Source: Clostridium putrefaciens (GTDB taxonomy: Bacteria > Bacillota > Clostridia > Clostridiales > Clostridiaceae). From it: a DNA stretch of 64,000 nt. The notes under the pieces are model-generated. The model worked only from the letters and a program-made list of their open reading frames with translations, was not told where the DNA came from and made no database searches. Position 1 is the first letter of the stretch. Every line of letters starts with the position of its first letter. Made by a program: the position numbers and the translations under genes. Where the stretch lies: NCBI RefSeq assembly GCF_900461105.1, contig NZ_UFWZ01000001.1:1612001-1676000 (forward strand). Direction: 5' to 3'. Shown piece by piece: positions 27,292 to 36,892 of the stretch.

Positions 27292-29117
27292 TCCGCAATC
27301 TCCTTGTAACTATTAGAATTATAGTATTGACTTTGAAGTCTGAATATTCTTGCATATTCACCATCAATCTTCATCAGTTCCTCATGACTTCCAAATTCAG
27401 TTATTACAGCATCCTTTAAATATATAATTGCGTCACAAAATTTAGTAGATGAAAGTCTGTGAGATATAAAAATGGACATTTTATTGCCAACGATCTCATT
27501 ATATTTCTGATAGGTTTCATTCTCAGCAATTGGATCTAATGCAGCTGTAGGTTCATCTAATATAATAATATTGGATTCTTTATAGATTGCTCTTGCTAAC
27601 AAAAGTTTCTGAAGTTCCCCTTTTGATAAATCAACCCCATCATCTGAAATATTTTTAATTAAATTTGTGTGGATACCATTTGGTAAGCTCTTCACTTTTT
27701 CTTCTAATCCTGCTGTATGTAAACAATTCCATACTCTTTTTTCATCAATTTTTTCTTCAACACATAGCGCAATATTTTTTGCAATGCTTGCAGGAAGCAG
27801 ACCAATATCCTGAAAGATAGCTGAAAACAGTTTGTAGTATTCTATATTCGAAATGTTTCTTACATCAATTCCATTTAATAATACCCTGCCAGATGTAGGA
27901 GCTAACAAACCACACATCAGCTTTATTAAAGTTGTTTTTCCAGCACCATTGCTTCCAACTAAAGCATATTTCTGACCACTCTTTATTTCAAAACTAACAT
28001 GATCAAGAATTAATTTATTGCTCTCTGGATAGCTATAACAAACGTCTTCAAACGTAATCGTGTATGGATGCTTCAATTGACTGATATCAATCTTCTCTTT
28101 GTCCTGCTCTATGGAATCCGCATAAGTCCGATAATCCTTTACATAATAATTTGATTCGGTAATTTTAGAAATTAAATCAACGATTTCACGTAACCATTCT
28201 CCAAACCCTGCTATTGTCGCAAAGTAAGCTGTGAAAGTACCGATTGACATATCTCCATGAAGCATGATGTAAATCAGGTATGCATATGCTAAACCACTTC
28301 TTAGGAAAACTAATACTTGTTCAATAAAGCTTCTTCCAAAGCGCTTATTTTCAATTTCTGTATACATTTTATCTGCATCATCAATTACATCATTACCATG
28401 TAACATTAACCATCCTGACATGTCATACATTCTAATGTCTTTTGCAACTGACAGTGCTCTTGTTTTATATGCCATGTAATTCAGTTTTCTTTTAATTACA
28501 GCACGTTTGTCTTTATTCTTGTGTATCCATTTCTGGATTAAACTTGATACAAACGCATCAATAGCGTAACTTACAATAAGTAAAACAACAATGATTGGAT
28601 TTAACAAAACCAGAATCACAAAATATGAAATAAACCCCAATATGTTTTTTCCTAACTCCGTCATATTCGTTAGGAAACTATTCATTCCTGTCTGTCCTGA
28701 CTCACCTACCGCAATCTCGGCTCTCTGCCTTAAATTTTTCCCTTCTTCAGAGATATAGACACTATAATCCTGTCGGATTGCTGTATCATTGAGTTCTTTT
28801 ACATAGTAATTATATCTTAAACAATCAGCTAAACGTTTCATGCCAATTTCAGACGCATAATTAAGCCATGTAAGGATTCCAAATATCAAAATTGCTGGTA
28901 TCATTCTAATCAAAATACTTTCCAGAGAAAGCTGATTTTCCAGAGAGTCCAGAACTATCTTTGAAATAAGAATTGCTACCAAGGCTACTAAAACACCTGA
29001 TATAACTCTTACAAACTGAATTAATATACTTAATTTATCAAAATTCCACTGGTTTTTTAAAATATACTTAAAATTACTATACATTCCGTATCTATCTTTA
29101 CTTTTCTTGGTATCCAA
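27279..29117 (-). CDS. ABC exporter half-transporter 1
   Basis: This 612-residue membrane-plus-ATPase protein has GSNGAGKTT, AIFQDIGLLP, IIILDEPTAALDP and FISHRLSS. The signature reads VDLSKGELQ, with Lys in place of a Gly. Degenerate signatures are common in one half of heterodimeric exporters. The start appears to be a TTG preceded by AGGAGG at a seven-base spacing. It is the first of the two coupled exporter genes and sits directly after a 340-bp gap that holds a divergent small ORF. Confidence 0.87.
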   Translation of the reverse strand: MDTKKSKDRYGMYSNFKYILKNQWNFDKLSILIQFVRVISGVLVALVAILISKIVLDSLENQLSLESILIRMIPAILIFGILTWLNYASEIGMKRLADCLRYNYYVKELNDTAIRQDYSVYISEEGKNLRQRAEIAVGESGQTGMNSFLTNMTELGKNILGFISYFVILVLLNPIIVVLLIVSYAIDAFVSSLIQKWIHKNKDKRAVIKRKLNYMAYKTRALSVAKDIRMYDMSGWLMLHGNDVIDDADKMYTEIENKRFGRSFIEQVLVFLRSGLAYAYLIYIMLHGDMSIGTFTAYFATIAGFGEWLREIVDLISKITESNYYVKDYRTYADSIEQDKEKIDISQLKHPYTITFEDVCYSYPESNKLILDHVSFEIKSGQKYALVGSNGAGKTTLIKLMCGLLAPTSGRVLLNGIDVRNISNIEYYKLFSAIFQDIGLLPASIAKNIALCVEEKIDEKRVWNCLHTAGLEEKVKSLPNGIHTNLIKNISDDGVDLSKGELQKLLLARAIYKESNIIILDEPTAALDPIAENETYQKYNEIVGNKMSIFISHRLSSTKFCDAIIYLKDAVITEFGSHEELMKIDGEYARIFRLQSQYYNSNSYKEIAECQE

Positions 29118-29292
29118 GTTTCATCCTCCTATACAATCTAATGATCTCTATCCCTTTATTTATAAGGGGTTCAGATTCCTTTTTTATTAAAAGCCCCCAC
29201 TTTTTTGCCAAAAACTCTTGACAACTTCATTGGAAAATGCGGCGCTTGGCGCCCTTGTTTATAATATATTTTTCGATTGGAGGCAATTTTTT

Positions 29293-29430
29293 ATGTTACC
29301 TGTTAATACTGGCGGTCATCCCGCCTATCAAACTCATGTTGTTACAAATCTTCGTAAATATTATCCAAGTCCTGATGCGATTGCTCGTTCTACATGGGAT
29401 CTTCCTTATGAGTCAGATTTGCTGGCATGA
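29293..29430 (+). CDS. 45-residue divergent small ORF in the biosynthetic island
   Basis: ATG 29293 follows TTGGAGG at a good spacing, and TATAAT lies at 29260-29265, although no well-spaced -35 box is seen. A hairpin GGCGC-TTG-GCGCC sits upstream at 29241-29255. The peptide starts MLPVNTGGHPAYQTHVV, uses G+C-richer codons than its neighbours and runs against the operon. The GGHPAYxxxV segment faintly recalls the end of AHH-type nuclease toxins, so this could be a toxin-gene fragment. It could also be a genuine small peptide. I cannot decide. Confidence 0.35.
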   Translation: MLPVNTGGHPAYQTHVVTNLRKYYPSPDAIARSTWDLPYESDLLA

Positions 29431-29455
29431 TCAATCAAGATTCCGAGAGATCATT

Positions 29456-30484
29456 CTATTTAACAATTACCGGGCATTTCTCATAAGAATGAAAATCATT
29501 GCAAAATACTGTTGTATATGCTCCGCATCCTTCAAACTCTAAGATATCATCTACCTGTATATCCAGGTTCGATCTTTTAATGACTAATGCAGCACCTAAG
29601 CATGTACAATCCATAAATCGATATATGCTCTTCTTCTGCTTTGTTCTAATATTATTAAATAGTTTTACATCAGATGGCTGACGTCTTGTTGCAACACCTT
29701 GAGGAACACCAGAATCCATGTACACATCCATCATATGACCATCTTTTCTTACATCAATTACTTTTGTATACAATTTTCCTGCTGATCCTACTATAGACTC
29801 GCCTGGTTCCGCATATACATCTACGTCGTATTTTTTGACCAATTCCTCTATTGCGCAGTTCAATCCATCATAAAATTCCTGTCCTGCATTTAGATGAAAC
29901 CCCCCACCTATATTTACTAGGTATTTCTTTCTATGAATTGTATTCAAAAGCTGTAATATTTCGTCTACACGCTGGCATGCTTTACGAAAGACTTCCACGT
30001 TCGTATTATTAGATATATGAAACGAAATACCATCGACATACTGTAGAAATCCACCTTCGTTGTTGATTATATCTTCCATTAACATGCCATAATCTATCGT
30101 ATTAGAAACAATATCATTAACATTAATACGTAGTACCTTTTTTGAATCAGGAGCATACTTAATTAATTTATTCAGTTCTAATAGTTCTTCAAATACAAAA
30201 TATTTTCCTCCATTGTCATACACATATTGTATTGTCTCTTCCGGCTTTATTGGAAGACCAAAAATTGTGCATTCTGGAGACACTCCTAAATCCATGATTC
30301 TTTTATATTCACCAACACTGGCGCATTCGAATGACGCTCCCACATCGGCTAATACTTTTAATACATCCTTTTCAGCGTTTGTTTTTAATGTATAACAAAC
30401 ATGTGCATTTTTCAGTAAAGAGCACATGTTCTGATAATTACTTACAAGTTCTTTCTTACTAAATATATACACTGGCGTATTCAT
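29456..30484 (-). CDS. Fold-III PLP decarboxylase (ornithine/diaminopimelate decarboxylase-like), copy B
   Basis: The alanine-racemase-type TIM barrel is visible: PLP Lys34 in YTLKTNAEK, GISFHISN, LVNIGGGF and YAEPGES for phosphate binding. The C-terminal beta domain has MDCTCLGAALV, keeping the Cys of the GPTCDxxD motif, and GCGAYTTVF. At 342 residues it is shorter than typical ornithine decarboxylases (~390). Start ATG follows GGGAGG. It lies next to a paralogue and downstream of a diaminobutyrate-type aminotransferase, so candidate substrates are diaminobutyrate, another basic amino acid, or a carrier-bound amino acid as for BtrK. Confidence 0.8.
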   Translation of the reverse strand: MNTPVYIFSKKELVSNYQNMCSLLKNAHVCYTLKTNAEKDVLKVLADVGASFECASVGEYKRIMDLGVSPECTIFGLPIKPEETIQYVYDNGGKYFVFEELLELNKLIKYAPDSKKVLRINVNDIVSNTIDYGMLMEDIINNEGGFLQYVDGISFHISNNTNVEVFRKACQRVDEILQLLNTIHRKKYLVNIGGGFHLNAGQEFYDGLNCAIEELVKKYDVDVYAEPGESIVGSAGKLYTKVIDVRKDGHMMDVYMDSGVPQGVATRRQPSDVKLFNNIRTKQKKSIYRFMDCTCLGAALVIKRSNLDIQVDDILEFEGCGAYTTVFCNDFHSYEKCPVIVK

Positions 30485-30741
30485 ACAAACCTCCCTATTT
30501 AGTTAAGTATTTTTTCCTTTAAATTCAAATAATTTACAGTTATATATCTCAAATGAATGAGCCTCAGTCATGGATATTTCTCTGTATCAAGTACGAAAAT
30601 AGTGGTATCAGGGTACACGAAGTAAAACGTCATTGTTTTTCGCTTTACATGGCCTTGTGTATACCCATCCCTCTATGGCAGTGAACCTCCCGTGTCTACC
30701 AGGATTACCATATATTTCTACATGGGTCCTAACTTCCTATA
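30485..30741. other. Gap between the two decarboxylase genes
   Basis: This 257-bp spacer is unusually long for the operon. It contains an imperfect inverted repeat around 30616-30665 (GTACACGAAGTAAA with TTTACATGGCCTTGTGTA) and no convincing gene. It may hold an internal promoter or processing site. Confidence 0.35.
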
Positions 30742-31773
30742 TTATTCCACGATATCGACCCTGCATTGTTCCCACATATGAAAATGATTTTGAAAGACAA
30801 TGGAATATGCACCCAAGTGATCAAACTTTATAATATCCCCAATCTCGATATCATATTTACTCTGGACCCGAATTAATGTCTCATTTAGATTCGTGCAATC
30901 TCTAAACTCATATACTTTAAGCTCATTTTGGGAATTACTGCTTCGACTACAGTTTTCTATATCCCCTAAGAAAGTTTCATAGCCTATTCCATTTGGAATG
31001 CCACCATCCATATATACAATCGTACTGTTTTCCGTTTTCTTCACAGAGATAACTTTTGCATAAAAAAAGCCTGCTGTTTCAACTATAATATTTCCTGGTT
31101 CAGCATAAAAAACACATCCATACTTTTCTTGAATGTTAGTAAGAATATTGTGATACACGTCATAAAATTCATCATCTGTATCTGGTTTATATCCCCCACC
31201 AATATTGATAATATAATTTTTACCTTTACATTCCAACTGTTCCATTAACTCATCAATTCTCTTACCCACATCTTGAATAGACCGTATATTGTTGTTGTAT
31301 GATATATGAAATGATATTCCATGGATTGATTCTTTTATTTCCTCCAGATTATCAGCTATCTCCTGTAAAGGCATCCCATAATTAATGCTTGATACTACTA
31401 AATCTGAAATTTTTATTCTTAAAATTCTTTTTGCATCTGGTGCATATTTTTTCAATTTATGTAATTCATTCAAACAATCAAAAACATAATATCTGCAACC
31501 ATTTTCATATGTATATAGAATTGTCTCAACTGTTTTAACTGGCAATCCGAATATTAAATTTGTAACATTTGCTCCAACTCTTCTGGTGCAATCAAATTCA
31601 TACTTGCTTGCACATTCTATACCAGCTCCTGTTTCTTTTATCACTTTTAATACTTTTTCATTTCCATTTGCTTTCATTGCATAAAACAATTTGCAAAGTG
31701 GTAATCTTTTTGATATATACTTATAGTTTCTTTGTATTTCTGATTTACTAAATTCATACCTTGGTGTATCCAT
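30742..31773 (-). CDS. Fold-III PLP decarboxylase, copy A (active-site variant)
   Basis: This 343-residue paralogue of the next gene has the same architecture: PLP Lys34 in YAMKANGNEK, GISFHISYN, IINIGGGY, YAEPGN and LGAYSIVF. At the position of the catalytic Cys it reads DCTNLNETL, with Asn instead of Cys. Decarboxylases of this fold use that Cys to protonate the quinonoid intermediate, so the change may alter outcome or specificity, or copy A may be a non-catalytic partner in a heterodimer. Active sites in this family form at subunit interfaces. Start ATG follows GAGGAGAAAATTAGAGG. Confidence 0.78.
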   Translation of the reverse strand: MDTPRYEFSKSEIQRNYKYISKRLPLCKLFYAMKANGNEKVLKVIKETGAGIECASKYEFDCTRRVGANVTNLIFGLPVKTVETILYTYENGCRYYVFDCLNELHKLKKYAPDAKRILRIKISDLVVSSINYGMPLQEIADNLEEIKESIHGISFHISYNNNIRSIQDVGKRIDELMEQLECKGKNYIINIGGGYKPDTDDEFYDVYHNILTNIQEKYGCVFYAEPGNIIVETAGFFYAKVISVKKTENSTIVYMDGGIPNGIGYETFLGDIENCSRSSNSQNELKVYEFRDCTNLNETLIRVQSKYDIEIGDIIKFDHLGAYSIVFQNHFHMWEQCRVDIVE

Positions 31774-31806
31774 CCTCTAATTTTCTCCTCAAACATTTTT
31801 TTATAC

Positions 31807-33048
31807 TTATATGCAGACTTGAATCGCTTTTCTAATTATCTCAAGCCCTGCCATAAGTTCATCCCTGTGAATAACTAATGCTGGCATAACTTTCAATACA
31901 CTATCATCTCTTCCTGATAATTCTATGATTAGTCTTCTTTTGAAACATTCTTGTGATATACGAAATACCAGTCTTTTATCATCAAAATCCGAAAAATCAA
32001 TTCCAAAAATAAGTCCTCGACCACGATACTGAATTTTAGGGCTAATAGGAAGTATATTTTCTTCTATGTACCCTTTAACATACTGTTCATCATCTTTAAC
32101 TTTATCCCATAATTTATGTTCAATGGCATAATCTATTGCCGCACTTGCACCTACAAAAGCGAGCTGGTTTCCTCTAAATGTACCAGAATGTTCTTCTGAA
32201 GTTAGACAATCAATCTCCGGTTTAAGAAGCACTAATGACATTGGCAATCCTGAACCACTTATTGATTTTGACATTACAACCATATCCGGTTCAATTCCAG
32301 CTGATTCAAATGAGAAGAAAGTTCCTGTACGACCACAACCGACTTGCACTTCATCGCACACCAAAAGAATTTGGTATTCCTTACATAGTTCAGCTAATTC
32401 TTTGAGCCATCTAAAATCAGCAACCTGAACTCCACCTTCGCCTTGAATGGTCTCAACAAAGATAGCTGCTGGCTTTTCTATTCCAGAATGATCATCATTC
32501 AAAATCATTCTAATATATCCCAACGAATCAAAGTCATTTCTACAATATGGAATAAATGTTGTGTTCTCAAGCTGTACCCCTGCTCCTCTACGAGCCGTTA
32601 ATGAACTTGTTAGCGATAAACTTCCTAATGTCATACCATGAAAAGCTCCCATAAAAGCTATTACATTCTTTCTTCCTGTATGTTTTCGTGCTATTTTTAA
32701 CGCAGCTTCATTTGCATTCGTTCCAGTTGGTCCGCAAAACATCATTTTATATTCATAACCTCTAGGTTTTATAATATTGTCTTGAAATTTTTTTATAAAA
32801 TCACATTTAGTAGTAGTATACATATCCAGTGCATGAGTAATTCCATCATTTTTTATATAATCAACAATCTGCTCCATAATATAGTCATTATTATGTCCAT
32901 AATTAAGCGCACCTGCACCACAGAAAAAGTCTAAGTATTCCTCATTTTCTCCTGTATACATTTTGCATAGTTTACTTTTTGTAAATACTTTCGGAAAATA
33001 TCTACAATAATTTCTAATGTTAGATTCATATTTTTCACTTTCTGTCAT
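31807..33048 (-). CDS. Class III aminotransferase, diaminobutyrate--2-oxoglutarate type
   Basis: This 413-residue protein matches EctB/Dat-type aminotransferases: FFCGAGALNYGHNN at the start of the fold, GPTGTNANEAALKIARK, AFHGMTLGSLS, LLVCDEVQVGCGRTGTFF and VVMSKSISGSGLPMSLV with PLP Lys near residue 263. Known relatives transfer an amino group from glutamate to aspartate 4-semialdehyde, giving 2,4-diaminobutyrate. That makes diaminobutyrate a likely precursor in this cluster, either as a residue or as feedstock for the decarboxylases. None of the readable A-domain codes looks like the known diaminobutyrate code, which favours the second. The start has AGAGGAAGAG upstream. Confidence 0.82.
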   Translation of the reverse strand: MTESEKYESNIRNYCRYFPKVFTKSKLCKMYTGENEEYLDFFCGAGALNYGHNNDYIMEQIVDYIKNDGITHALDMYTTTKCDFIKKFQDNIIKPRGYEYKMMFCGPTGTNANEAALKIARKHTGRKNVIAFMGAFHGMTLGSLSLTSSLTARRGAGVQLENTTFIPYCRNDFDSLGYIRMILNDDHSGIEKPAAIFVETIQGEGGVQVADFRWLKELAELCKEYQILLVCDEVQVGCGRTGTFFSFESAGIEPDMVVMSKSISGSGLPMSLVLLKPEIDCLTSEEHSGTFRGNQLAFVGASAAIDYAIEHKLWDKVKDDEQYVKGYIEENILPISPKIQYRGRGLIFGIDFSDFDDKRLVFRISQECFKRRLIIELSGRDDSVLKVMPALVIHRDELMAGLEIIRKAIQVCI

Positions 33049-33231
33049 ATTGCTCTCTTCCTCTCTAATTAGATTTCTTCTCTTTTATCAAATCAGCTCA
33101 AAAAATTTTCACCCTCGTTAACGAAGGTAACCATGGGCATAATTCTATTTTTCCCACAAGACCTTTTATCTGATTGAAGTTGTTAATACAACTCTATTGC
33201 TTGTATCTTTGTTTTAAAAATACATTCTTGA

Positions 33232-33264
33232 TTACTTCTTCAGAGCATCACTAGCATCCAACAT
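33232..33264 (-). CDS. Ten-residue micro-ORF with a strong ribosome-binding site
   Basis: ATG 33264 follows GGGAGGG and encodes MLDASDALKK before a TAA. It lies between the PPTase stop and the aminotransferase. It may be the stub of a deleted gene or a translated leader. There is no independent support that it is functional. Confidence 0.25.
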   Translation of the reverse strand: MLDASDALKK

Positions 33265-33282
33265 TTTATTTTCCCTCCCACT

Positions 33283-34002
33283 TTAAAAGTAAGTGCTAGA
33301 ACTCATCAGATCTTCCACTGATATATTTTTTATATCATTTTCCCATAAGTTACATGTCTTGCCCAATATGCATAAAGCCATGTGGTATCTGTCACTAATT
33401 TTCTTACTTTTAAATATATATTTATTATCTAATCTTCCATCCACAAACATATTTATTTGTTCTTTTAAAAAAACAAAACTAAAAGAATCTAAAGGTATTT
33501 GCAATCCCATACCAACACACTTAATATAGCTTTCCTTTAAAGTCCATATTTTATAGAATGCATCATACTTATCACATAATAGATGACTATTTATATATCT
33601 ATTCTCATCTTCTGAAAAAAAACGTTCAGCAATTGCCACTACCTCCACCATTCTTCCTTCTACATCGATACCAATAGGCATGTCACTAACACCACATAAA
33701 ACCCACTCACCTGAATGGGATATATTAAAATGTATTCCTTTTGGCTTGATCAACAAAGGTTTTCCATACTCATTATATTGAAAAACTATTTCCTTGGAGG
33801 TTATTCCGTAATGCTTCCACAAAATATACCTCAAAAGTATTTCACCTACTATACAACGTCTTTGGTCTATTCGCCTTGCATATTTTTTTGTTTTTCTCCT
33901 TCTTTCCTCAGATATTTTAGTTAATAAAGACGCTATCTCATCATCATATTGATTTTCAACAATTTGTATTGCATATAAATAAACCATAACCTCACCTACC
34001 AT
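33283..34002 (-). CDS. Sfp-type 4'-phosphopantetheinyl transferase
   Basis: This 239-residue protein has the PPTase signature FNISHSGEW, IGIDVEG with the Mg-binding Asp and Glu, and KIWTLKESYIKCVG. It transfers phosphopantetheine from CoA to the Ser of carrier domains, here presumably the four NRPS carriers and the free carrier protein. It heads the intact part of the operon. An in-frame ATG at 33987 directly behind AGGTGAGG may be the true start. A second, decayed gene of the same family lies at 37375-38033. Confidence 0.9.
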   Translation of the reverse strand: MVGEVMVYLYAIQIVENQYDDEIASLLTKISEERRRKTKKYARRIDQRRCIVGEILLRYILWKHYGITSKEIVFQYNEYGKPLLIKPKGIHFNISHSGEWVLCGVSDMPIGIDVEGRMVEVVAIAERFFSEDENRYINSHLLCDKYDAFYKIWTLKESYIKCVGMGLQIPLDSFSFVFLKEQINMFVDGRLDNKYIFKSKKISDRYHMALCILGKTCNLWENDIKNISVEDLMSSSTYF

Positions 34003-35261
34003 TCAACTAGAGTTAGTCAATTGATATATTCAAAATATTTATATAAATATACTTATTTTGCTATCCTAACATAACAGAAATTTTCATAACGTGTTTTAAA
34101 TTTAGAAATAAACTTATCCATTTTATCCTCATAAATGGATTTAATTTTCAGCACTAAATTGCACGTTTTTTCTAAAATTTCATAGCTTATCTTAGATTTA
34201 ATTAATAAATTAATAATATCCTCATTTTCTTTTTCTCCACTTGTTGTTACCCTAAAATAATAATCTCCATTAAAAATATGTGCGTCAATATCATATTTTT
34301 CTTTGTACTTTTTTAAACTACAAACAGAATATGTAGGTTTAATTGCATCAATTATGTCGCTTACCACAGCATTAGCAGTAGGCTTTTCACCTGCACCTTG
34401 TCCATAAAATTGGAGTTCTTGTACTGTATTTCCTGTTATTGATATCATATTAAAACAATTGTTAACAGTAGCAAATTGTGAATTTTCTTCTATTAAAGTA
34501 GGTTCCACACATGCACTAATTCTATTATCATCTTTTATTGCAGTAGCTATCAGCTTAATAGACTTATTCATATTTTTAAAATTCAAAATATCAATCTTAT
34601 CAATGGAAGAAATACCTCTATATAATATAGACTCCGCACTAACCTTAGTTTTAAAAGCTAGTGATGATAAAATTGATAGTTTTCTTGCTACATCATCACC
34701 TTCTACATCATCCTTAGCGTTAGCCTCCGCATATCCTAACTCTTTAGCAAGTGCTAGTGAATCATTAAAACTTGTACAATCATCCACCATCTTTGTTAAT
34801 ATAAAGTTAGATGTTCCATTTATTATACCTTTTATTTGAGTTATATCATTAATTAGCGCAATTTGGCTTAGTGATTTTATTATAGGTATCCCCCCTCCCA
34901 CACTAGCTTCAAAAAAAATTCTTTTATTATTTTTTTCAGACAGCTCCAGTAATTCTTCCAAGTAATTAGCAACCACCTCTTTATTAGCCGTAACTACATG
35001 CTTGCCTCGCTTAAGTGCCGATTTAATATATTCAAAAGCGGGATTCATACCTCCAATAACTTCTACAACAATATTTATTTCTGGATCATCCAATATATCC
35101 TTGTAATTATCTGTTAACAAATCTTTATTAACAATAGTATTTCTTTTTTTATTCAAATTTTTTACTAGAATTTTTTTTATTTCAATATCTTCACTTAATA
35201 TATTGCTTATTTGTTCTTTTTTACTATTAATAATTTTGTATACGCCTAATCCAACTGTCCC

Positions 35262-36622
35262 CAGGGCAATTGCATTTAAAAACTTGAGTTAAATCCCTTT
35301 ACATAGTAGAATTTATTTAATAATATTACTAATGTAAAGGGGATTTTTATAATTATGTATAACGAACTTTCAAATTCTTTTATAAGCATTTCAGACCCAA
35401 GAGATAATAATTCAAAACATAAGCTTATTGATATACTAACAATAGCAACTTGTGCAATAATATGCGGAGCCGATACCTGGACAGATATAGCTCAATATGG
35501 CACATCAAAACAAGAGTGGTTTTCAACATTCTTAGAGCTTAATCATGGGATACCATCCCATGATACTTTTGGAAGAGTATTTTCTATTATTAATCCAAAA
35601 GAATTTCAGGAAGCGTTTATTAAGTGGATCAAAGATATTTCTGATAAAGTTACTGGTGACGTAATTGCCATAGATGGCAAGACAGTTAGGCATTCCTTTG
35701 ATACAAGTAACAATAAATCAGCTATTCATATGGTAAGTGCATGGTCAAATCAGTTGGGTTTAGTTTTAGGTCAGATAAAGGTTAATGATAAATCAAATGA
35801 AATAACAGCAATTCCAGAATTATTAGATAAGATAGATATAAATAAATCTATAGTAACAATTGATGCTATGGGTACTCAAAAAAATATAGCTAAAAAAATA
35901 ATCAAAAAGGGCGGAGATTATGTTTTAGCTTTAAAAGGTAATCATAAAAACTTTTCCAACGATATAAAATACTTTTTTGAAGAAGAATCTAAGAATAAAT
36001 TTGCTGATGTTGAATATAGTTTTTTCAAGACTACTAACAAAGACCATGGCAGAATTGAAACACGTAAACATTACTTAATTAACGATTTAAACTGGCTTTC
36101 ACAGAAGTCAGAGTGGAAAAACCTAAATAGTATAATTATGGTTGAATCTGAAAGAACCATAGGCGATAAAACATCTAAAGAAAGAAGATATTATATTTCG
36201 AGCTTAACAGAAAATGTTGAAAAAGTTGCTGATGCCATTAGAAAACATTGGGGAATAGAGAATAGCTTACATTGGATTTTAGATATTGCTTTTAGAGAAG
36301 ATGATAGCCGAATAAGAATTGAAAATGCAGCTGAAAACTTTGCCATTTTAAGGCACATAGCTTTAAACTTATTAAAAAATGAAAAATCAGTAAAGATTGG
36401 TGTAAAAGCTAAAAGGCTCAAATCCGGTTGGGATAATGATTATTTAAAAAAGGTTTTAACTTCAATCCAATAGGAATATCGTTTTCATAAAGTTATTACA
36501 GTTCTAATATCTTAAGTAAACGTTATATTAAACTTCTGTATTTTCAAGTGCAACAATATCCTTATACTACCAAAATATGATTAAACTTTAGCTCATTACA
36601 ATATAAGGATGCAATTGCCCTG
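35262..36622 (+). mobile_element. ISAs1-family insertion sequence with 10-bp target duplication
   Basis: Inverted ends CAGGGCAATTGCAT (35262) and its complement at 36609-36622 bound a 1361-bp element. CAACTGTCCC is present at 35252-35261 and again at 36623-36632 as the target-site duplication. The clean duplication and intact transposase suggest a recent insertion. Confidence 0.92.
35355..36473 (+). CDS. ISAs1-family transposase
   Basis: This 372-residue DDE transposase related to the H-repeat-associated proteins has an N-terminal DPRDNNSKHKL block followed by a hydrophobic helix. IAIDGKTVRHSF provides the first catalytic Asp, VTIDAMGTQKNIAK the second, and GDYVLALKGNHK follows. The YREK-like C-terminal signature is ERRYYISSL, and HWGIENSLHWILDIAFRED carries the last acidic residues. 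Length is normal and no stop interrupts it. Its insertion destroyed the homoserine dehydrogenase gene. Confidence 0.93.
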   Translation: MYNELSNSFISISDPRDNNSKHKLIDILTIATCAIICGADTWTDIAQYGTSKQEWFSTFLELNHGIPSHDTFGRVFSIINPKEFQEAFIKWIKDISDKVTGDVIAIDGKTVRHSFDTSNNKSAIHMVSAWSNQLGLVLGQIKVNDKSNEITAIPELLDKIDINKSIVTIDAMGTQKNIAKKIIKKGGDYVLALKGNHKNFSNDIKYFFEEESKNKFADVEYSFFKTTNKDHGRIETRKHYLINDLNWLSQKSEWKNLNSIIMVESERTIGDKTSKERRYYISSLTENVEKVADAIRKHWGIENSLHWILDIAFREDDSRIRIENAAENFAILRHIALNLLKNEKSVKIGVKAKRLKSGWDNDYLKKVLTSIQ

Positions 36623-36659
36623 CAACTGTCCCTAATCCCATTAAACCTACTTTAATCAT

Positions 36660-36892
36660 ACTAACCTCCATTTCATCTCTATGGCAATAGCATAAATACT
36701 AATAATAAATAAAATTATGTTTTTTTAGAATTTTGTAAAAATTAATTTTAGACTTGTACTATAAAGTACATCCAGGCAAGTTATAATTTATCTCTCAGTT
36801 TAAAACTGATGTTAGTATAATATTGCAAACACACAAATTTAAACACTTTAAAATATAGAAACTGGTGTTTGAAATATATACTTGTTTCAATC
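36660..36892. promoter_or_regulatory. Leader region upstream of the broken homoserine dehydrogenase gene
   Basis: This AT-rich stretch has the ribosome-binding site GGAGG at 36665-36669 and a short GTACT/AGTAC hairpin near 36757-36770. No T-box or lysine-riboswitch consensus was recognised. Confidence 0.35.

Larger units (their letters stand above)
34053..36659 (-). pseudogene. hom: Homoserine dehydrogenase gene interrupted by ISAs1
   Basis: The 5' fragment starts at ATG 36659 behind GGAGG and reads MIKVGLMGLGTV. After removing the IS and one copy of its target duplication the frame continues GLGVYKIINSKKEQ and then KRGKHVVTANKEVVA, FFEASVGGGIPI, IINGTSNFILT and ELGYAEANAKDDVEGDD to a stop at 34053. 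That gives a normal ~410-residue homoserine dehydrogenase (NADP-binding GxGxxG, substrate-binding Glu-Asp block, C-terminal ACT-like region). Function is lost in this copy unless the IS excises precisely or translation restarts inside. It draws on the same aspartate semialdehyde pool as the diaminobutyrate aminotransferase. It may be cluster cargo or a resident gene next to the insertion. Confidence 0.88.

Noticed and set aside
29218-29265. TTGACA with downstream TATAAT as a sigma-A promoter for the small ORF
   Set aside because: The two boxes are 36 bases apart, far from the 16-18 usually needed. Only the -10 box is kept as weak support.
36660-36892. Lysine riboswitch or T-box upstream of homoserine dehydrogenase
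   Set aside because: No recognisable consensus or long paired stems were found.
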